A stretch of 64,000 nt of DNA from contig NZ_JAJFZL010000001.1 in NCBI RefSeq assembly GCF_020733635.1, positions 5,270,001-5,334,000 of the forward strand. Direction: 5' to 3'. Positions 26,098-35,350 of this stretch are shown here, one piece after another. Below the pieces are notes generated by a model. It was not told the DNA's origin. It made no database searches and saw only the letters and a program-made list of their open reading frames with translations. The position numbers and the translations under genes were made by a program. The DNA comes from Nocardia spumae. GTDB lineage: Bacteria; Actinomycetota; Actinomycetes; Mycobacteriales; Mycobacteriaceae. The number at the start of each line of letters is the position of its first letter. The first letter of the stretch is position 1.

Positions 26098-26450
26098 CGC
26101 ACGCTCCTCGCCGCGGCGACCGGATTCACCAACTCGGCCACCTCGATATCCACCCGGGGCACCACCAGTCCGGACAACTCGTGGGTCCGCCGCATCAGGT
26201 GCGCTCGGCACGCATCGGTGACCGAACCCACCGGCGTCGGATAGGCGACCGGCAATCGCACCCGCAGTACCGCGGAGTCGCCGGTGACCCGGGCCGACAC
26301 CTCGGGCCCGTCGGCGACGCCGTCGACCTCACGGGCCGCGCGCGCGGCCAGCCTCCGCACCGTCCGCTCGGAAACCGTTGTGCGGCCACGATATTCGGCC
26401 GCAGCGAGAATCGACGACGAGACCGGAGCGGTCTCGGGTCCGGCACTCAT
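26094..26450 (-). CDS. Asp23/Gls24-family protein (118 residues)
   Basis: The protein reads SERTVRRLAARAAREVDGVA, then VRLPVAYPTPVGSVTDACRA and HELSGLVVPRVDIEVAELV. This is the Asp23 pattern of a helix with AREVxGV followed by beta strands ending in VDIxV. No signal or membrane segment. ATG 26450 overlaps the stop of the DUF2273-like gene (ATGA), and its stop overlaps the next start (GTGA). It is a cytoplasmic envelope-stress family member, likely oligomeric; the exact function in actinobacteria is unknown. Confidence 0.8.
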   Translation of the reverse strand: MSAGPETAPVSSSILAAAEYRGRTTVSERTVRRLAARAAREVDGVADGPEVSARVTGDSAVLRVRLPVAYPTPVGSVTDACRAHLMRRTHELSGLVVPRVDIEVAELVNPVAAARSVR

Positions 26451-26644
26451 TTGCGGCCCCGGTCCTGGGCGGATCGGAGCAGACCGGACAGATCGACATG
26501 GCCGTCGAGCCAGCGGCCGATCACCAGTCCCAGCGCGCCGAAGACCAGTACCACGGCGAATGCGCCGATCCCGCCGAAGGCCGCCGCGAAACCGAGGGAC
26601 AGGCCGAAGATCAGGCAGATCGTGGTGGCGTTCATGATGCTCAC
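26447..26644 (-). CDS. Small two-helix membrane protein (DUF2273-like)
   Basis: 65 residues: NATTICLIFGLSLGFAAAFG and GAFAVVLVFGALGLVIGRWL form a hairpin of two membrane helices, then a short polar tail (DGHVDLSGLLRSAQDRG). DUF2273-type proteins are regular members of Asp23/AmaP operons in Gram-positive bacteria. GTG 26644 overlaps the upstream Asp23 stop (GTGA), and the stop overlaps the next ATG. It is probably part of the membrane platform for Asp23. Confidence 0.8.
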   Translation of the reverse strand: MSIMNATTICLIFGLSLGFAAAFGGIGAFAVVLVFGALGLVIGRWLDGHVDLSGLLRSAQDRGRK

Positions 26645-27141
26645 TGCACCCGTTCACGGGTCGGCGGCTGATCCTCGTCCTCTTCGATGAACACATCGTT
26701 GACGTTGATGTTCACCTCGACCACCTCGAGCCCGGTCATCTGCTCGATAGCGGTGATCACATTGCGCCGCACGGCGCGGGCGAGTTCGGCGATGGAGACC
26801 CCGTATTCGACCACGATCTCCAGATCGACCGCGGTCTGCGTCTCCCCGACCTCGACCGACACGCCCTGCCCGACACTGGAGGAGGCGCCGGGGATGCGAT
26901 CGCGGAAGGCGCCGAACGCGCGCGACGCGCCGCCGCCGAGGTTGTGGACGCCACGCACCTCCCGCGCGGCCAGACCCGCGATCTTCTGCACCACGGTATC
27001 GGCGATGGTGGTGCTGCCTTGATCGGATGCCAGAGCACTGATGGCCTTGGGCCGGCCCGGTTCCGGGGTGCCCGCCGTGGCGCCGGCGCCCTTCCCGGAC
27101 GCAGCGGTGCCAGCGGCCTCACCGGTGGTTGTACTCGTCAT
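26641..27141 (-). CDS. Asp23/Gls24-family envelope stress response protein
   Basis: The 166-residue protein is the clearest Asp23 in the operon. After a 40-residue Gly/Ala-rich head it reads TTIADTVVQKIAGLAAREVR, GVHNLGGG, then VEVGETQTAVDLEIVVEYGV, SIAELARAVRRNVITAIEQM and TGLEVVEVNINVNDVF. It should polymerise near the membrane with the AmaP-like protein and counter envelope stress. ATG 27141 follows GGAGGT. A 50-bp gap separates it from the preceding gene, the only real gap in the operon, so a secondary promoter or processing site may lie there. Confidence 0.92.
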   Translation of the reverse strand: MTSTTTGEAAGTAASGKGAGATAGTPEPGRPKAISALASDQGSTTIADTVVQKIAGLAAREVRGVHNLGGGASRAFGAFRDRIPGASSSVGQGVSVEVGETQTAVDLEIVVEYGVSIAELARAVRRNVITAIEQMTGLEVVEVNINVNDVFIEEDEDQPPTRERVQ

Positions 27142-27191
27142 GATTACCTCCGATTTCCCTTGCGCTACAGCGGATAAGTGGACCTTCGGTG

Positions 27192-27557
27192 TTATGACCC
27201 CGCCGACGGCGAATCGTCACGGGCGAGATCGGCGGTGGCGGCGTCGAGGGCGGCGGCGCCATCCAGAGCGGCGGCATCGAGGTCGGTGACCACGATCCGC
27301 AACCGCGCGGTGGCCCACCGGGTCGAGGCCAGCAGTTCGCGTACCGCGGCGCCGAGCCGGTCGAGCAGCGGCGGCAGGGGCAGCGCCGAGGCCGTCACCC
27401 GGATTTCCACGACGTCGGAATCGAGGTCGACGGCCGAACGGGGGCCCAGTCGCGGCACCCAGCCTGCGATATCCACGCCCGGCGGCACCGCGGGGCGCAG
27501 TCCCGCCACCGACTCGATCGCGGTGACGATGTCGTCGACCAGCTCGTCCTCGCTCAC
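27192..27557 (-). CDS. Asp23-operon hypothetical protein, 121 residues
   Basis: The acidic soluble protein begins MSEDELVDDIVTAIESVAGL and has VDLDSDVVEIRVTASALPLP and WATARLRIVVTDLDAAA, an arrangement like a degenerate Asp23 domain (strand-helix-strand). The C-terminus is Ala-rich. Its GTG overlaps the stop of the preceding Asp23 gene. Conserved position suggests a partner subunit; no catalytic motif is visible. Confidence 0.7.
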   Translation of the reverse strand: MSEDELVDDIVTAIESVAGLRPAVPPGVDIAGWVPRLGPRSAVDLDSDVVEIRVTASALPLPPLLDRLGAAVRELLASTRWATARLRIVVTDLDAAALDGAAALDAATADLARDDSPSAGS

Positions 27558-27940
27558 AGTCCTCCTGGTTCGATATCCAGAATCGCCACCGAGACCGCGT
27601 CGACGACCATTCCGGTCTGTGCGGTGACCGTCCGGACCACCGCCCGCTGCACCTGCCGCCCGACCTCACCGACGTGATATCCGCCGGTCACCGACAGGTC
27701 GACCTGTACCTTCAACCAGCCACCGCTGTGCCGGACGCGCACCCCCGCCGAGGGCGCGACGTCCTGACTGCTCCACAGCTGCCGCCCGGCCCGCGCCAGA
27801 TGCCCGAGCAGTCCGAGCACACCGGGTTCGAGATGTGCGACGCCGGGGACCGACGCCGCGGCATGCGCCGCTACTGCCGCGATTACCTCATCCGAGGCGA
27901 TATATTCAGCGGCTGCCGCGAATTCCGGGGCCGACGTCAT
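27554..27940 (-). CDS. Asp23/Gls24-family protein (128 residues)
   Basis: The sequence has the Asp23 features VIAAVAAHAAASVPGVAHLE, VRVRHSGGWLKVQVDLSVTG, GEVGRQVQRAVVRTVTAQTG and MVVDAVSVAILDIE. It is soluble, without the long head of the 166-residue paralogue. ATG 27940 overlaps the stop of the zinc-finger gene (ATGA), and its stop overlaps the next GTG. It is one of four Asp23-like proteins in the operon, which could form mixed oligomers. Confidence 0.88.
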   Translation of the reverse strand: MTSAPEFAAAAEYIASDEVIAAVAAHAAASVPGVAHLEPGVLGLLGHLARAGRQLWSSQDVAPSAGVRVRHSGGWLKVQVDLSVTGGYHVGEVGRQVQRAVVRTVTAQTGMVVDAVSVAILDIEPGGL

Positions 27941-28521
27941 CGATCCTCCTGGTAGATATCCACCACGGCGACATCCAGCCGTTCCACCGACAGTCCGACG
28001 CGCCCGGAGGCCGCGGCCCGGACCCGATCACGCACCAGCGGCACGACCTGTTCGACGGCGGTATCGCCGTGGCGCACCGCGACCGACAAAGACACCGCGA
28101 CCAGCCGGTGTCCATCGGGGTCGGGCCCGAGATCGTCGATGCGGCACGCGCGAGCACGCACACCGGGCACGGTATCGGCGGCATAGCGCAGGACGGCCCC
28201 GATCGCCTGTTCACTGACCTCGATCGAGCCCGGATGTGGCGTGGACAGACTCACCATGCGTCCGCGCCGCACCTCGGCACGGACGGCCGACATGATCCGA
28301 TCGACCATCGCCGGCGGGGGCGGATCCGGCTCGTCCGCGAGTTCGCGCGTAGCCGACCGCAGGACGAGCAGACTTTCCCGCGCGGCCGCGCAGTGCGGGC
28401 AACTCTCCTCGTGTTCGTCGGCCCGGCCCGCTTCGACGTCGTCGAGGCGTTCCCACACGTGTTCGACGCTGCGCCCGCAGGGCAGCTCATAGTCGCTGTC
28501 GGTCATCTCCTTCAGCGCCAC
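27937..28521 (-). CDS. Zinc-finger anti-sigma domain fused to an Asp23-like domain
   Basis: The 194-residue protein begins with a zinc anti-sigma-type segment: Cys15, then His37-x3-Cys41-x2-Cys44 in DEHEESCPHCAAARESL. The C-terminal half is Asp23-like (VSEQAIGAVLRYAADTVPGV, VAVSLSVAVRHGDTAVEQVV, LSVERLDVAVVDIYQ). It directly follows the sigma factor gene and overlaps it (GTG 28521; ATG 28506 is an alternative), the usual position of a cognate anti-sigma factor. The fusion would let an Asp23-type domain sense envelope state and release the sigma factor. Fold assignments are from motif reading; the sensing role is inferred. Confidence 0.8.
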   Translation of the reverse strand: MALKEMTDSDYELPCGRSVEHVWERLDDVEAGRADEHEESCPHCAAARESLLVLRSATRELADEPDPPPPAMVDRIMSAVRAEVRRGRMVSLSTPHPGSIEVSEQAIGAVLRYAADTVPGVRARACRIDDLGPDPDGHRLVAVSLSVAVRHGDTAVEQVVPLVRDRVRAAASGRVGLSVERLDVAVVDIYQEDR

Positions 28522-29078
28522 GGCTGCATCACCTCCGCCAATTGCGCCCGGGCTCGGGCTATCCGGCCCCGAACCGCGGTGGTGTTGGTGCCGACGATAT
28601 CGGCGATCTCCTCATAGGACTGCCCGTGCACCTCGCGAAGTAACCAGCACGCCCGCTGTTCGGGGGTGAGCCGCTGCAGTGCCATGGTCAGCGCGGCCAT
28701 CTGGCTGTGGACCTGCGCCGCGTGTTCGGGCTGTGTCGTACGCTGCGGCGATTCGGTGGTATCGGGATCCACGTCGGCGTGCGCGGGACGCGCCCGCAGG
28801 ACGTTGAGGCACCGATTGGTGGTCATCCGATACAACCAGCCGCCGAACGCCGCGTCGTCCTGCAACTGGGCGAGACGACGCCAGGCGGTGAGAAAGACCT
28901 CCTGGGTGACGTCCTCGGCCTCGGCCCGGTCGGCCAGCATCTTCGACGCCAGCCGGAACATCCGGCCCTGATATCGCAGTACCAGCTGCTCATAGGCCCG
29001 GATGTCACCGTCACGTGCCCGCCCGACCAGGGTGGCATCGTCCAACGCCGCCTCGGGGGCAGTCGCCGCCTCGGCCAC
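28512..29078 (-). CDS. RNA polymerase sigma-70 family factor (ECF type)
   Basis: The 188-residue protein has sigma region 2 (YEQLVLRYQGRMFRLASKML, AEAEDVTQEVFLTAWRRL, FGGWLYRMTTNRCLNVLR) and region 4 (LTPEQRACWLLREVHGQSYE, EIADIVGTNTTAVRGRIARA), with no region 1.1 or 3, as in ECF sigma factors. The second of two close GTG codons (29078) is well spaced from AGGAGG. It opens the Asp23 operon and is followed by its probable anti-sigma partner, so the operon is likely self-activated under envelope stress. Confidence 0.93.
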   Translation of the reverse strand: MAEAATAPEAALDDATLVGRARDGDIRAYEQLVLRYQGRMFRLASKMLADRAEAEDVTQEVFLTAWRRLAQLQDDAAFGGWLYRMTTNRCLNVLRARPAHADVDPDTTESPQRTTQPEHAAQVHSQMAALTMALQRLTPEQRACWLLREVHGQSYEEIADIVGTNTTAVRGRIARARAQLAEVMQPWR

Positions 29079-29199
29079 ACACACCTCCTCCGCTGCTCTG
29101 ATCGATGGACACCGGCCGGCAGGATTGCTCACGTTGGATTATGCGTGATCGTCGTCTCCCCGAGGGCGGACACCGCGCAGTCGAACGCCGGGAGTGGGG

Positions 29200-30021
29200 C
29201 TACTCGTTGACCAGCCGCAACGTCGGAGTGTGCGCCGCGCGCCGGTCGACCAGCCACACCTGCACGCTCTGATCGATAGCCGGACTGAGGGTTTCGATCT
29301 CGACCTCGATATCGCCACGCTGCGGATGGGTGACCAGCAGCGCACCGGAGCGGAATTCCGTGACCCGGTGCTCGCGCCACCGGCGGGCGAATTCCGGGAA
29401 CCGCTGCAGCGCGTCGACCAAGCCGGTCAGCCGCTCGTCGTCGGGCCATTGGCTGCGCGCCGAACGCAGCGCCGACACCATCATCGCGGCCGCCCGGGGC
29501 CAATCGTGCCACCGCTGCGGCGCCTGCGGATGGGCGAAGAAGTAGGTCGCGAGATTGCCCTCGCTCACCTCGTCGAACAGGCCCAGCGGTCCGGCGAAGT
29601 CCCGCCACGCCGCGTTCCAGGACAGAATGTCGAGCCATCGGCCGACGACGAACGCGGGAGTGGGCTGCATCGCGTCCAACACCGCCTGAACGGTCTCGGT
29701 GACCTGTTCGCGAGCCTGTCCCGAGGACGGGCATTCCCGGGCGTGTTCCATACCGATCGCGAGATTGCCGAAGTGGTGGCGTTCGACCTCGTTGAGCCGC
29801 AGTGCCTCCGCCAGCGCGCCGAGCACCGCCATCGAGGGGTTGGTGTCGCGGCCCTGCTCCAGACGGGCCAGATAGTCCACGCTCACCCCGGCCAGCGCGG
29901 CGACCTCTTCCCGCCGCAATCCGGGGGTGCGCCGCCGGCGCCCGGCCGGCAATCCCACTTCTTCGGGTTGCAACTGCGCGCGCCGGGCGATGAGAAATTC
30001 GGCGAATTCCGATCGTGCCAC
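29200..30021 (-). CDS. XRE-family regulator with MmyB-type ligand domain
   Basis: The 273-residue protein starts with the typical TPGLRREEVAALAGVSVDYL, ARLEQGRDTNPSMAVL helix-turn-helix. It continues into the MmyB-like PAS-type domain (FVVGRWLDILSWNAAWRDFA, EFARRWREHRVTE, PTLRLVNE). Such proteins bind small hydrophobic ligands; many are monomeric regulators of an adjacent divergent gene. That neighbour is the yceI-like gene, with inverted repeats in the 102-bp gap. GTG 30021. A second member of the family ends the window. Confidence 0.92.
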   Translation of the reverse strand: MARSEFAEFLIARRAQLQPEEVGLPAGRRRRTPGLRREEVAALAGVSVDYLARLEQGRDTNPSMAVLGALAEALRLNEVERHHFGNLAIGMEHARECPSSGQAREQVTETVQAVLDAMQPTPAFVVGRWLDILSWNAAWRDFAGPLGLFDEVSEGNLATYFFAHPQAPQRWHDWPRAAAMMVSALRSARSQWPDDERLTGLVDALQRFPEFARRWREHRVTEFRSGALLVTHPQRGDIEVEIETLSPAIDQSVQVWLVDRRAAHTPTLRLVNE

Positions 30022-30049
30022 GTCACCATCCTCTACCGATCCGGGGCTC

Positions 30050-30080
30050 GTTATCCGCGCCCTGCCAGTCCCAGGATAAC
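30050..30080. promoter_or_regulatory. Inverted repeat GTTATCC-N17-GGATAAC
   Basis: Arms at 30050-30056 and 30074-30080 are exact reverse complements. They sit 24 bp centre-to-centre between the divergent MmyB-type regulator and yceI-like genes. Probable regulator half-sites. Confidence 0.45.
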
Positions 30081-30095
30081 CGCGGTGTGGCTAAA

Positions 30096-30109
30096 CGGAC
30101 CACGGTCCG
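30096..30109. promoter_or_regulatory. Short inverted repeat before the yceI-like gene
   Basis: CGGACC-AC-GGTCCG, 14 bp upstream of the yceI-like ATG. It could be a repressor site blocking transcription start; function is inferred only from position. Confidence 0.35.
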
Positions 30110-30123
30110 CAAATCTGGTGGAC

Positions 30124-30663
30124 ATGACCACTTCCGAACAGACCACCCTCGCCACCGGTTCCTGGGCCCTCGACGCCGCCCACTCCTCGGTCAACTTCAC
30201 CGTACGTCACCTTGGTATTTCCAAGGTCCGCGGCCGATTCAACAACTTCGAGACCAGTTTCGTGGTGGACGCGACCGGCGCCGCCACCATCGAGGCCACC
30301 ATTCATCTCGACTCGTTCGACACCGGCAACTCCCAGCGCGACGAGCACGTCCGCAGCGCCGAGCTGCTGAACGTGGCCGACCGCCCGACCCTGCACTTCA
30401 AGGCCGTCGAGCCGGTGCGGGTGGCCGAGGACTTCGAGGTCACCGGTGAGGTGACCCTCGGCGGTGTGACCAGGGAGATCACCCTCGAGGTCGAGTGGGG
30501 TGGTGTGCAGCAGTTCCAGGACGGCACCCGCCACGCCGGATTCAGCGCGACCGGCACCATCAAGCGCAGCGAATTCGACGTCGCCCCGGCGCTGCCGACC
30601 GCGATGCTCAGCGACAAGATCGCCATCGAGCTCGACATCCAGCTCGTCGAGCCGCAGAACTAG
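30124..30663 (+). CDS. YceI-family lipid-binding protein
   Basis: The 179-residue protein is a typical YceI lipocalin-like barrel: GSWALDAAHSSVNFTVRHLG, FDTGNSQRDEHVRSAELLNV (the family's N-x-x-RDxH signature), FEVTGEVTLGGVTREITLEV and GFSATGTIKRSEFDV. Family members bind polyisoprenoid or other amphiphilic molecules. Many are periplasmic; this one has no signal peptide and should be cytoplasmic. ATG 30124. It is controlled together with the divergent MmyB-type regulator and ended by a hairpin. Confidence 0.94.
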   Translation: MTTSEQTTLATGSWALDAAHSSVNFTVRHLGISKVRGRFNNFETSFVVDATGAATIEATIHLDSFDTGNSQRDEHVRSAELLNVADRPTLHFKAVEPVRVAEDFEVTGEVTLGGVTREITLEVEWGGVQQFQDGTRHAGFSATGTIKRSEFDVAPALPTAMLSDKIAIELDIQLVEPQN

Positions 30664-30679
30664 TACCGCGCGAACATGC

Positions 30680-30707
30680 CTGCCGGTCCGGTAGTCCGGG
30701 CCGGCAG
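30680..30707. terminator. 12-bp hairpin between convergent yceI-like and luxR genes
   Basis: CTGCCGGTCCGG at 30680-30691 pairs with 30696-30707 (one G-T pair) across TAGT. It sits 17 bp after the yceI-like stop. Confidence 0.65.
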
Positions 30708-30738
30708 TGGCATATCCGAGACGCCGGGTCCCCCCGGT

Positions 30739-31602
30739 TCAGGGCAGCAGACCCCATCGGCGCGCCCGGACCACCGCCTCGTGCCGGGTATGCGCCTCGA
30801 GTTTGGTCATGGCGCTGCGCAGATAGCTCTTGACCGTTTCCGGGCGTAGCGAAAGACGCTGCGCGGCTTCGCTGTTGGTACAGCCCAGCGCGACGTAGGA
30901 AAGCACATCCAGCTCCCGCGGCGACAGCGCGGGCGCCGGTTCGGCACTGTCGGCACCGGCCAGCAGGCGCACCAGGGTGTCCGATACCGCGCGCAGACGC
31001 CGCCGAGCCTCGGCATCGGTCACCGTCTGAGCGATGCCACGCACCTCCGCGTGCAGATCCCGAAGCTGTTCCGTGACAGCCACATCCGGCGTCGCGACCG
31101 CGGCCGGCCGGGGCTGGGTCGCGGCCCGCAGCCGCAACCGCCGATCGACCTCGTCACGCACCGCCAGTTCCACCGCCAGCCGCCGGCTCGACCGCAGCAC
31201 CAGTTCCGCGGTCCGATCGCCGATGGGTCCGGCCTCGCGGCTGGCGACATACAGCACCGCCCGCGAATTCCCGTCCACCACGACCGGAACACCGACGACC
31301 GCCCGCAGCCCCTCGGTCGTGACCGGCCCGTCGTAGTGATGGGTGATGGTGAGCGCCGCGCGATAGTCGGCGACCGATGTCGGACGCCTGCTGGCGACCG
31401 CCGCCCCGCCGACTCCCGAGGTCGGCGACACGATCAGTCCGCGCATGGCCACGGTGCGGGTACCGAAGAACTCGCTGAGGATCAGCGCGCCGTCCCGGAC
31501 CTCGCCGCCGAACACGACCGGCATCCCGGACAGGGACGCGACCTGCCGCAACTCGGCCCGCAACGCATCGGCGTCACGGGGGCGGAGCAGATCGGCGGAC
31601 AT
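30739..31602 (-). CDS. GAF-LuxR family transcriptional regulator
   Basis: The 287-residue protein has an N-terminal GAF-like sensor ([40 protein letters not shown]) and a C-terminal LuxR helix-turn-helix ([40 protein letters not shown]). It is divergent from the two acyl-CoA synthetase genes with only 44 bp between, so it almost surely controls them. ATG 31602 follows AAAGGGG. The signal is perhaps an acyl-CoA or small ligand; not determinable here. Confidence 0.92.
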   Translation of the reverse strand: MSADLLRPRDADALRAELRQVASLSGMPVVFGGEVRDGALILSEFFGTRTVAMRGLIVSPTSGVGGAAVASRRPTSVADYRAALTITHHYDGPVTTEGLRAVVGVPVVVDGNSRAVLYVASREAGPIGDRTAELVLRSSRRLAVELAVRDEVDRRLRLRAATQPRPAAVATPDVAVTEQLRDLHAEVRGIAQTVTDAEARRRLRAVSDTLVRLLAGADSAEPAPALSPRELDVLSYVALGCTNSEAAQRLSLRPETVKSYLRSAMTKLEAHTRHEAVVRARRWGLLP

Positions 31603-31646
31603 CGGTCGATACCCCTTTCCGGGGGTGGTGCGAGGCAAAGTGTGAC

Positions 31647-33338
31647 GTGAATCCTATATGTGTGAGCGCGAGTATGGGCCGGGTCCGGCCGACCAGTTAT
31701 ACGCATGGAGCATGGGATGCGCCGCTGCTGGGTGACACGATCGGAGCGAATCTCGATCGCACGGCGGCCCGGCACGGAGACCGGGACGCACTCGTCGACC
31801 GGGCGACCGGGGCGCGGTGGAACTATCGGCAGTTCGTCGCCGAGGTGGACGCGGTCGCACTGGGCCTGCTGGAGGCCGGAATCGAGAAGGGCGACCGGGT
31901 CGGCATCTGGTCACCCAATCGCGCCGAGTGGACCCTGGCGCAGTTCGCCACCGCGAAGATCGGCGCCGTCCTGGTCAATATCAACCCGGCCTATCGCAGC
32001 GAGGAAGTGCGTTACGTCCTGCAGCAGGCCGGTATTCGGATGCTGATCTCCGCCCGGGAGTTCAAGACCTCGAACTACGCCGAGATCATCGAGCGGGTGC
32101 GGCCCGAGTGCCCGGACCTGGAGCAGGTGATCCTGTTCGACGGTAATGAATGGGAGAATCTGATCGCCACGGGACGCGCCGCCGATCCCGAACGCCTAGC
32201 GGCCGCCGCGTCCCAGCTGTCGGCCGACGATCCGATCAACATCCAATACACCTCGGGCACCACGGGTTTTCCCAAGGGCGCCACGCTGTCGCATCACAAC
32301 ATCCTCAACAACGGCTACTTCGTCGGGGAGCTGTGCGGCTACACCGAGGCCGACCGGATCTGCATCCCGGTTCCCTTCTATCACTGCTTCGGCATGGTCA
32401 TGGGAAATCTCGCGGCCACCAGTCACGGTGCGGCGATGATCATTCCGGCGCCGGCCTTCGATCCGCGCGCGACGCTGGCCGCGGTGGCCGAGGAGCGCTG
32501 CACGTCGCTCTACGGGGTGCCGACGATGTTCATCGCCGAATTGGCCGAACCGGATTTCGACTCCTACGACCTGTCCTCGTTGCGCACCGGAATCATGGCC
32601 GGCTCACCGTGTCCGGTGGAGGTGATGAAACAGGTCATCGAGCGCATGGGTATGGCCGAGGTATCGATCTGCTACGGCATGACCGAAACCTCCCCCGTCT
32701 CCACCCAGACGCGCCGCGACGACACCCTCACCCAGCGCACCGCCACCGTCGGCCGGGTGGGCCCGCACCTGGAGATCAAGATCGTCGACCCGGATACCGG
32801 AATGACCGTTCCGCGTGGCGAACCGGGCGAGCTGTGTACCCGCGGCTATTCGGTGATGCTGGGCTACTGGAACGATCCCGGTCGTACCGCCGAGGCGATC
32901 GACGCCGGACGCTGGATGCACACCGGCGATCTGGCCACCATGGACGACGAGGGCTATGTCGCGATCACCGGACGGATCAAGGATATGGTCATCCGCGGCG
33001 GGGAGAACATCTATCCCCGCGAGATCGAGGAATTCCTCTATACCCATCCCGACATCCTCGACGCACAGGTCGTCGGCATACCGGATCCGAAATACGGTGA
33101 GGAACTGGTGGTCTGGATCAGGATGCGCGAGGGAGCCGCGGCGCTGGACGCGCAGTCGCTGGCGCGGTTCTGCACCGGCCGGCTCGCCCATTTCAAGATT
33201 CCCCGTTACGTCCACATCGTCGACGAGTTCCCGATGACGGTGACCGGGAAGGTGCGCAAGGTCGATATCCGCTCGACCTCGGTACGCCTGTTCGGATTCC
33301 CGGACGAAGAGCAGCAGCAGACAGGAGTTCAGTCGTGA
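31647..33338 (+). CDS. Fatty-acyl-CoA synthetase (AMP-binding, FadD type)
   Basis: The protein of about 563 residues has the adenylate-forming motifs [18 protein letters not shown] (A3), [11 protein letters not shown] (A5), [19 protein letters not shown] (A7/A8) and GKVRKVDIR near the C-terminus (catalytic Lys). It resembles the long/medium-chain acyl-CoA synthetases numbered as FadDs in mycobacteria and activates a carboxylic acid to its CoA thioester via acyl-AMP. Start is GTG 31647, or in-frame GTG 31662 / ATG 31674. The stop overlaps the next gene (GTGA), so the two enzymes are co-translated. Confidence 0.93.
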   Translation: MNPICVSASMGRVRPTSYTHGAWDAPLLGDTIGANLDRTAARHGDRDALVDRATGARWNYRQFVAEVDAVALGLLEAGIEKGDRVGIWSPNRAEWTLAQFATAKIGAVLVNINPAYRSEEVRYVLQQAGIRMLISAREFKTSNYAEIIERVRPECPDLEQVILFDGNEWENLIATGRAADPERLAAAASQLSADDPINIQYTSGTTGFPKGATLSHHNILNNGYFVGELCGYTEADRICIPVPFYHCFGMVMGNLAATSHGAAMIIPAPAFDPRATLAAVAEERCTSLYGVPTMFIAELAEPDFDSYDLSSLRTGIMAGSPCPVEVMKQVIERMGMAEVSICYGMTETSPVSTQTRRDDTLTQRTATVGRVGPHLEIKIVDPDTGMTVPRGEPGELCTRGYSVMLGYWNDPGRTAEAIDAGRWMHTGDLATMDDEGYVAITGRIKDMVIRGGENIYPREIEEFLYTHPDILDAQVVGIPDPKYGEELVVWIRMREGAAALDAQSLARFCTGRLAHFKIPRYVHIVDEFPMTVTGKVRKVDIRSTSVRLFGFPDEEQQQTGVQS

Positions 33339-35038
33339 CGTCCAACACCGAGTCGTACCGCGCGGCCCGCGACCAGCTGGTCGACCTGGCCACCGACTAC
33401 GACGCCGCGGTACGCGACTTCCGGTGGCCCGAACTGTCCGGTGAATTCAATTGGGCCGTCGACTGGTTCGACGTCTTCGCCCGCGACAACGAACGCACCG
33501 CACTGTGGATCGTCGAGGAGGACGGTCGCGAGCAGCGGGTGAGTTTCGACGAGATGGCCCGGCGATCGGACCAGGTGGCGACCTGGCTGGCGGATCTCGG
33601 TGTGCGCAAGGGCGATCGGGTGATCCTCATGCTGGGCAATCAGGTCGAGCTGTGGGAATCGATGCTGGCCGTCGCCAAACTGGGCGCGGTGGTCATGCCG
33701 ACCACCGGCGCACTCGGTCCGGCCGACCTGGTCGACCGGATCGATCGCGGCGCAGTGCGTTTCGTCATCACCAACACCGGCGACACCGCGAAGTTCGACG
33801 AGGTCCCCGGGGACTACGCCCGCATCGTGGTCGGCGACGGCGTCGCGGGCTGGCACAGCTACGCCGATGCCGCGGCGGTCACGTCGGCGGGCCCCTTCCC
33901 GACCGTGACGCAGGTGACCGACGAATTGCTCGTGTATTTCACCTCCGGCACCACCAGCAAGCCGAAGATGGTGCAGCACAACCAGATCAGCTATCCGGTC
34001 GGACACCTCAGCACCGTGTACTGGATCGGGGTGCGCCCCGGCGACACCCATCTGGCGATCAGCGCCCCGGGCTGGGCGAAACACGCGTGGAGCTGCTTCT
34101 TCGCACCCTGGATCGCGGAGGCCACGATCTTCGTCTACAACTACGGACGATTCGATGCCGAGGCCCTGCTCACCCAGCTGCGTCGCGCCGAGGTCAGCAC
34201 CTTCTGCGCGCCACCGACGGTGTGGCGCATGCTGATTCAGGCCGACCTCGGTGAGCGCCCGCCGGCCCTGCGGGAAATCCTCGGCGCCGGCGAGCCACTC
34301 AACCCCGATGTGATCGCGCAGGTGCAGAATGCCTGGGGCCTGACCATCCGCGACGGTTTCGGGCAGACCGAGACCACCCTGCAGATCGCCAACACCCCGG
34401 GGCAGCCGGTCAAGGCGGGATCGATGGGGCGTCCGATGCCCGGGGTGCCCGTGGTTCTGGTCGACCCGGTCACCGGCGCCCCGGCCGACGAGGGCGAGAT
34501 CTGCCTGGATCTGAGCGCGCACCCGGTCAATCTGATGACGGGTTATCTCCAAGACCCGCAACGCAATGCGCAGGTCATGGCGGGCGGTTACTACCACACC
34601 GGCGATGTGGCGGCGCGCGACGCGGACGGCTACATCACCTATATCGGCCGCACCGACGATGTATTCAAATCCTCGGACTACAAGGTCTCCCCCTTCGAAT
34701 TGGAAAGTGTGCTCATCGAGCATCCGGCGGTGGTGGAGGCCGCGGTGGTCCCGCAGCCCGACGACACCCGGCTGTCGGTGCCGAAGGCGTATGTGACGCT
34801 GGCCGCCGGATGGCAACCCGACAGCGAAACCGCAAGGGCCATATTCGAATACGCGCGCGATCATCTCGCGCCGTACTTGCGGGTGCGTCGGATCGAGTTC
34901 ACCGAACTGCCCAAGACCATCTCGGGCAAGATCCGCCGGGTCGAACTGCGGCAGCGCGAGGAGACCGCACATGCCGCCGGAACCGCCCTCGACGGTGAGT
35001 TCCGGTACGAGGATCTGCTCGTGCGCACGACAGGCTAG
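33335..35038 (+). CDS. Acyl-CoA synthetase (medium-chain / acetyl-CoA synthetase-like)
   Basis: The 567-residue protein has [20 protein letters not shown] (A3), [13 protein letters not shown] (A5), [33 protein letters not shown] (A7-A8, spanning about residues 423-455) and [13 protein letters not shown] (A10 Lys). The N-terminal [20 protein letters not shown] is typical of ACSM-like medium-chain acyl-CoA synthetases. GTG 33335 overlaps the upstream stop. The pair probably activates different acids in one pathway under the LuxR regulator. No beta-oxidation gene follows; a hairpin ends the transcript. Confidence 0.93.
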   Translation: MTSNTESYRAARDQLVDLATDYDAAVRDFRWPELSGEFNWAVDWFDVFARDNERTALWIVEEDGREQRVSFDEMARRSDQVATWLADLGVRKGDRVILMLGNQVELWESMLAVAKLGAVVMPTTGALGPADLVDRIDRGAVRFVITNTGDTAKFDEVPGDYARIVVGDGVAGWHSYADAAAVTSAGPFPTVTQVTDELLVYFTSGTTSKPKMVQHNQISYPVGHLSTVYWIGVRPGDTHLAISAPGWAKHAWSCFFAPWIAEATIFVYNYGRFDAEALLTQLRRAEVSTFCAPPTVWRMLIQADLGERPPALREILGAGEPLNPDVIAQVQNAWGLTIRDGFGQTETTLQIANTPGQPVKAGSMGRPMPGVPVVLVDPVTGAPADEGEICLDLSAHPVNLMTGYLQDPQRNAQVMAGGYYHTGDVAARDADGYITYIGRTDDVFKSSDYKVSPFELESVLIEHPAVVEAAVVPQPDDTRLSVPKAYVTLAAGWQPDSETARAIFEYARDHLAPYLRVRRIEFTELPKTISGKIRRVELRQREETAHAAGTALDGEFRYEDLLVRTTG

Positions 35039-35061
35039 CGATCGCGATATTGCCGGTAAGT

Positions 35062-35094
35062 TGCTCGCCGCCGACTCCACCGCGGCGGCGAGCA
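35062..35094 (+). terminator. 12-bp hairpin after the acyl-CoA synthetase operon
   Basis: TGCTCGCCGCCG at 35062-35073 pairs exactly with 35083-35094 across a 9-nt loop, 23 bp after the stop. No T-tract. Confidence 0.65.
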
Positions 35095-35220
35095 TCGGCG
35101 GTGGGGCACAACCCCTCTGCACAGATTGTTATGCGAGTGGCCCGCCCTAGTTCCGATGAATAGTTTGGCGAAAAGCCGCCTCGGGTACAGAGTTCTCGCG
35201 CGAGATCCCGCTGGCCGCCA

Positions 35221-35241
35221 AAATGTGAAAATGGCACATTT
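35221..35241. promoter_or_regulatory. AT-rich inverted repeat AAATGTG-N7-CACATTT
   Basis: Exact 7-bp arms with a 7-bp spacer, in the roughly 310-bp gap before the 63-residue gene. Three TGACA copies follow at 35277, 35285 and 35294. It is probably a promoter region with a regulator site; otherwise the gap 35095-35350 has no gene. Confidence 0.45.
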
Positions 35242-35350
35242 GCCCGGATGTGGCGCGTTCGGCGCTGGCCCGATTGTGACAGCGTGACAAGACTGACAAA
35301 GTACGCGCAGCGCGGACCGGATGTGTACCTACGACCGATCGGAGAGCACC

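Noticed and set aside
30739..35038. A natural-product biosynthetic cluster
   Set aside because: Two acyl-CoA synthetases and a LuxR regulator occur without any polyketide, peptide synthetase or tailoring genes.
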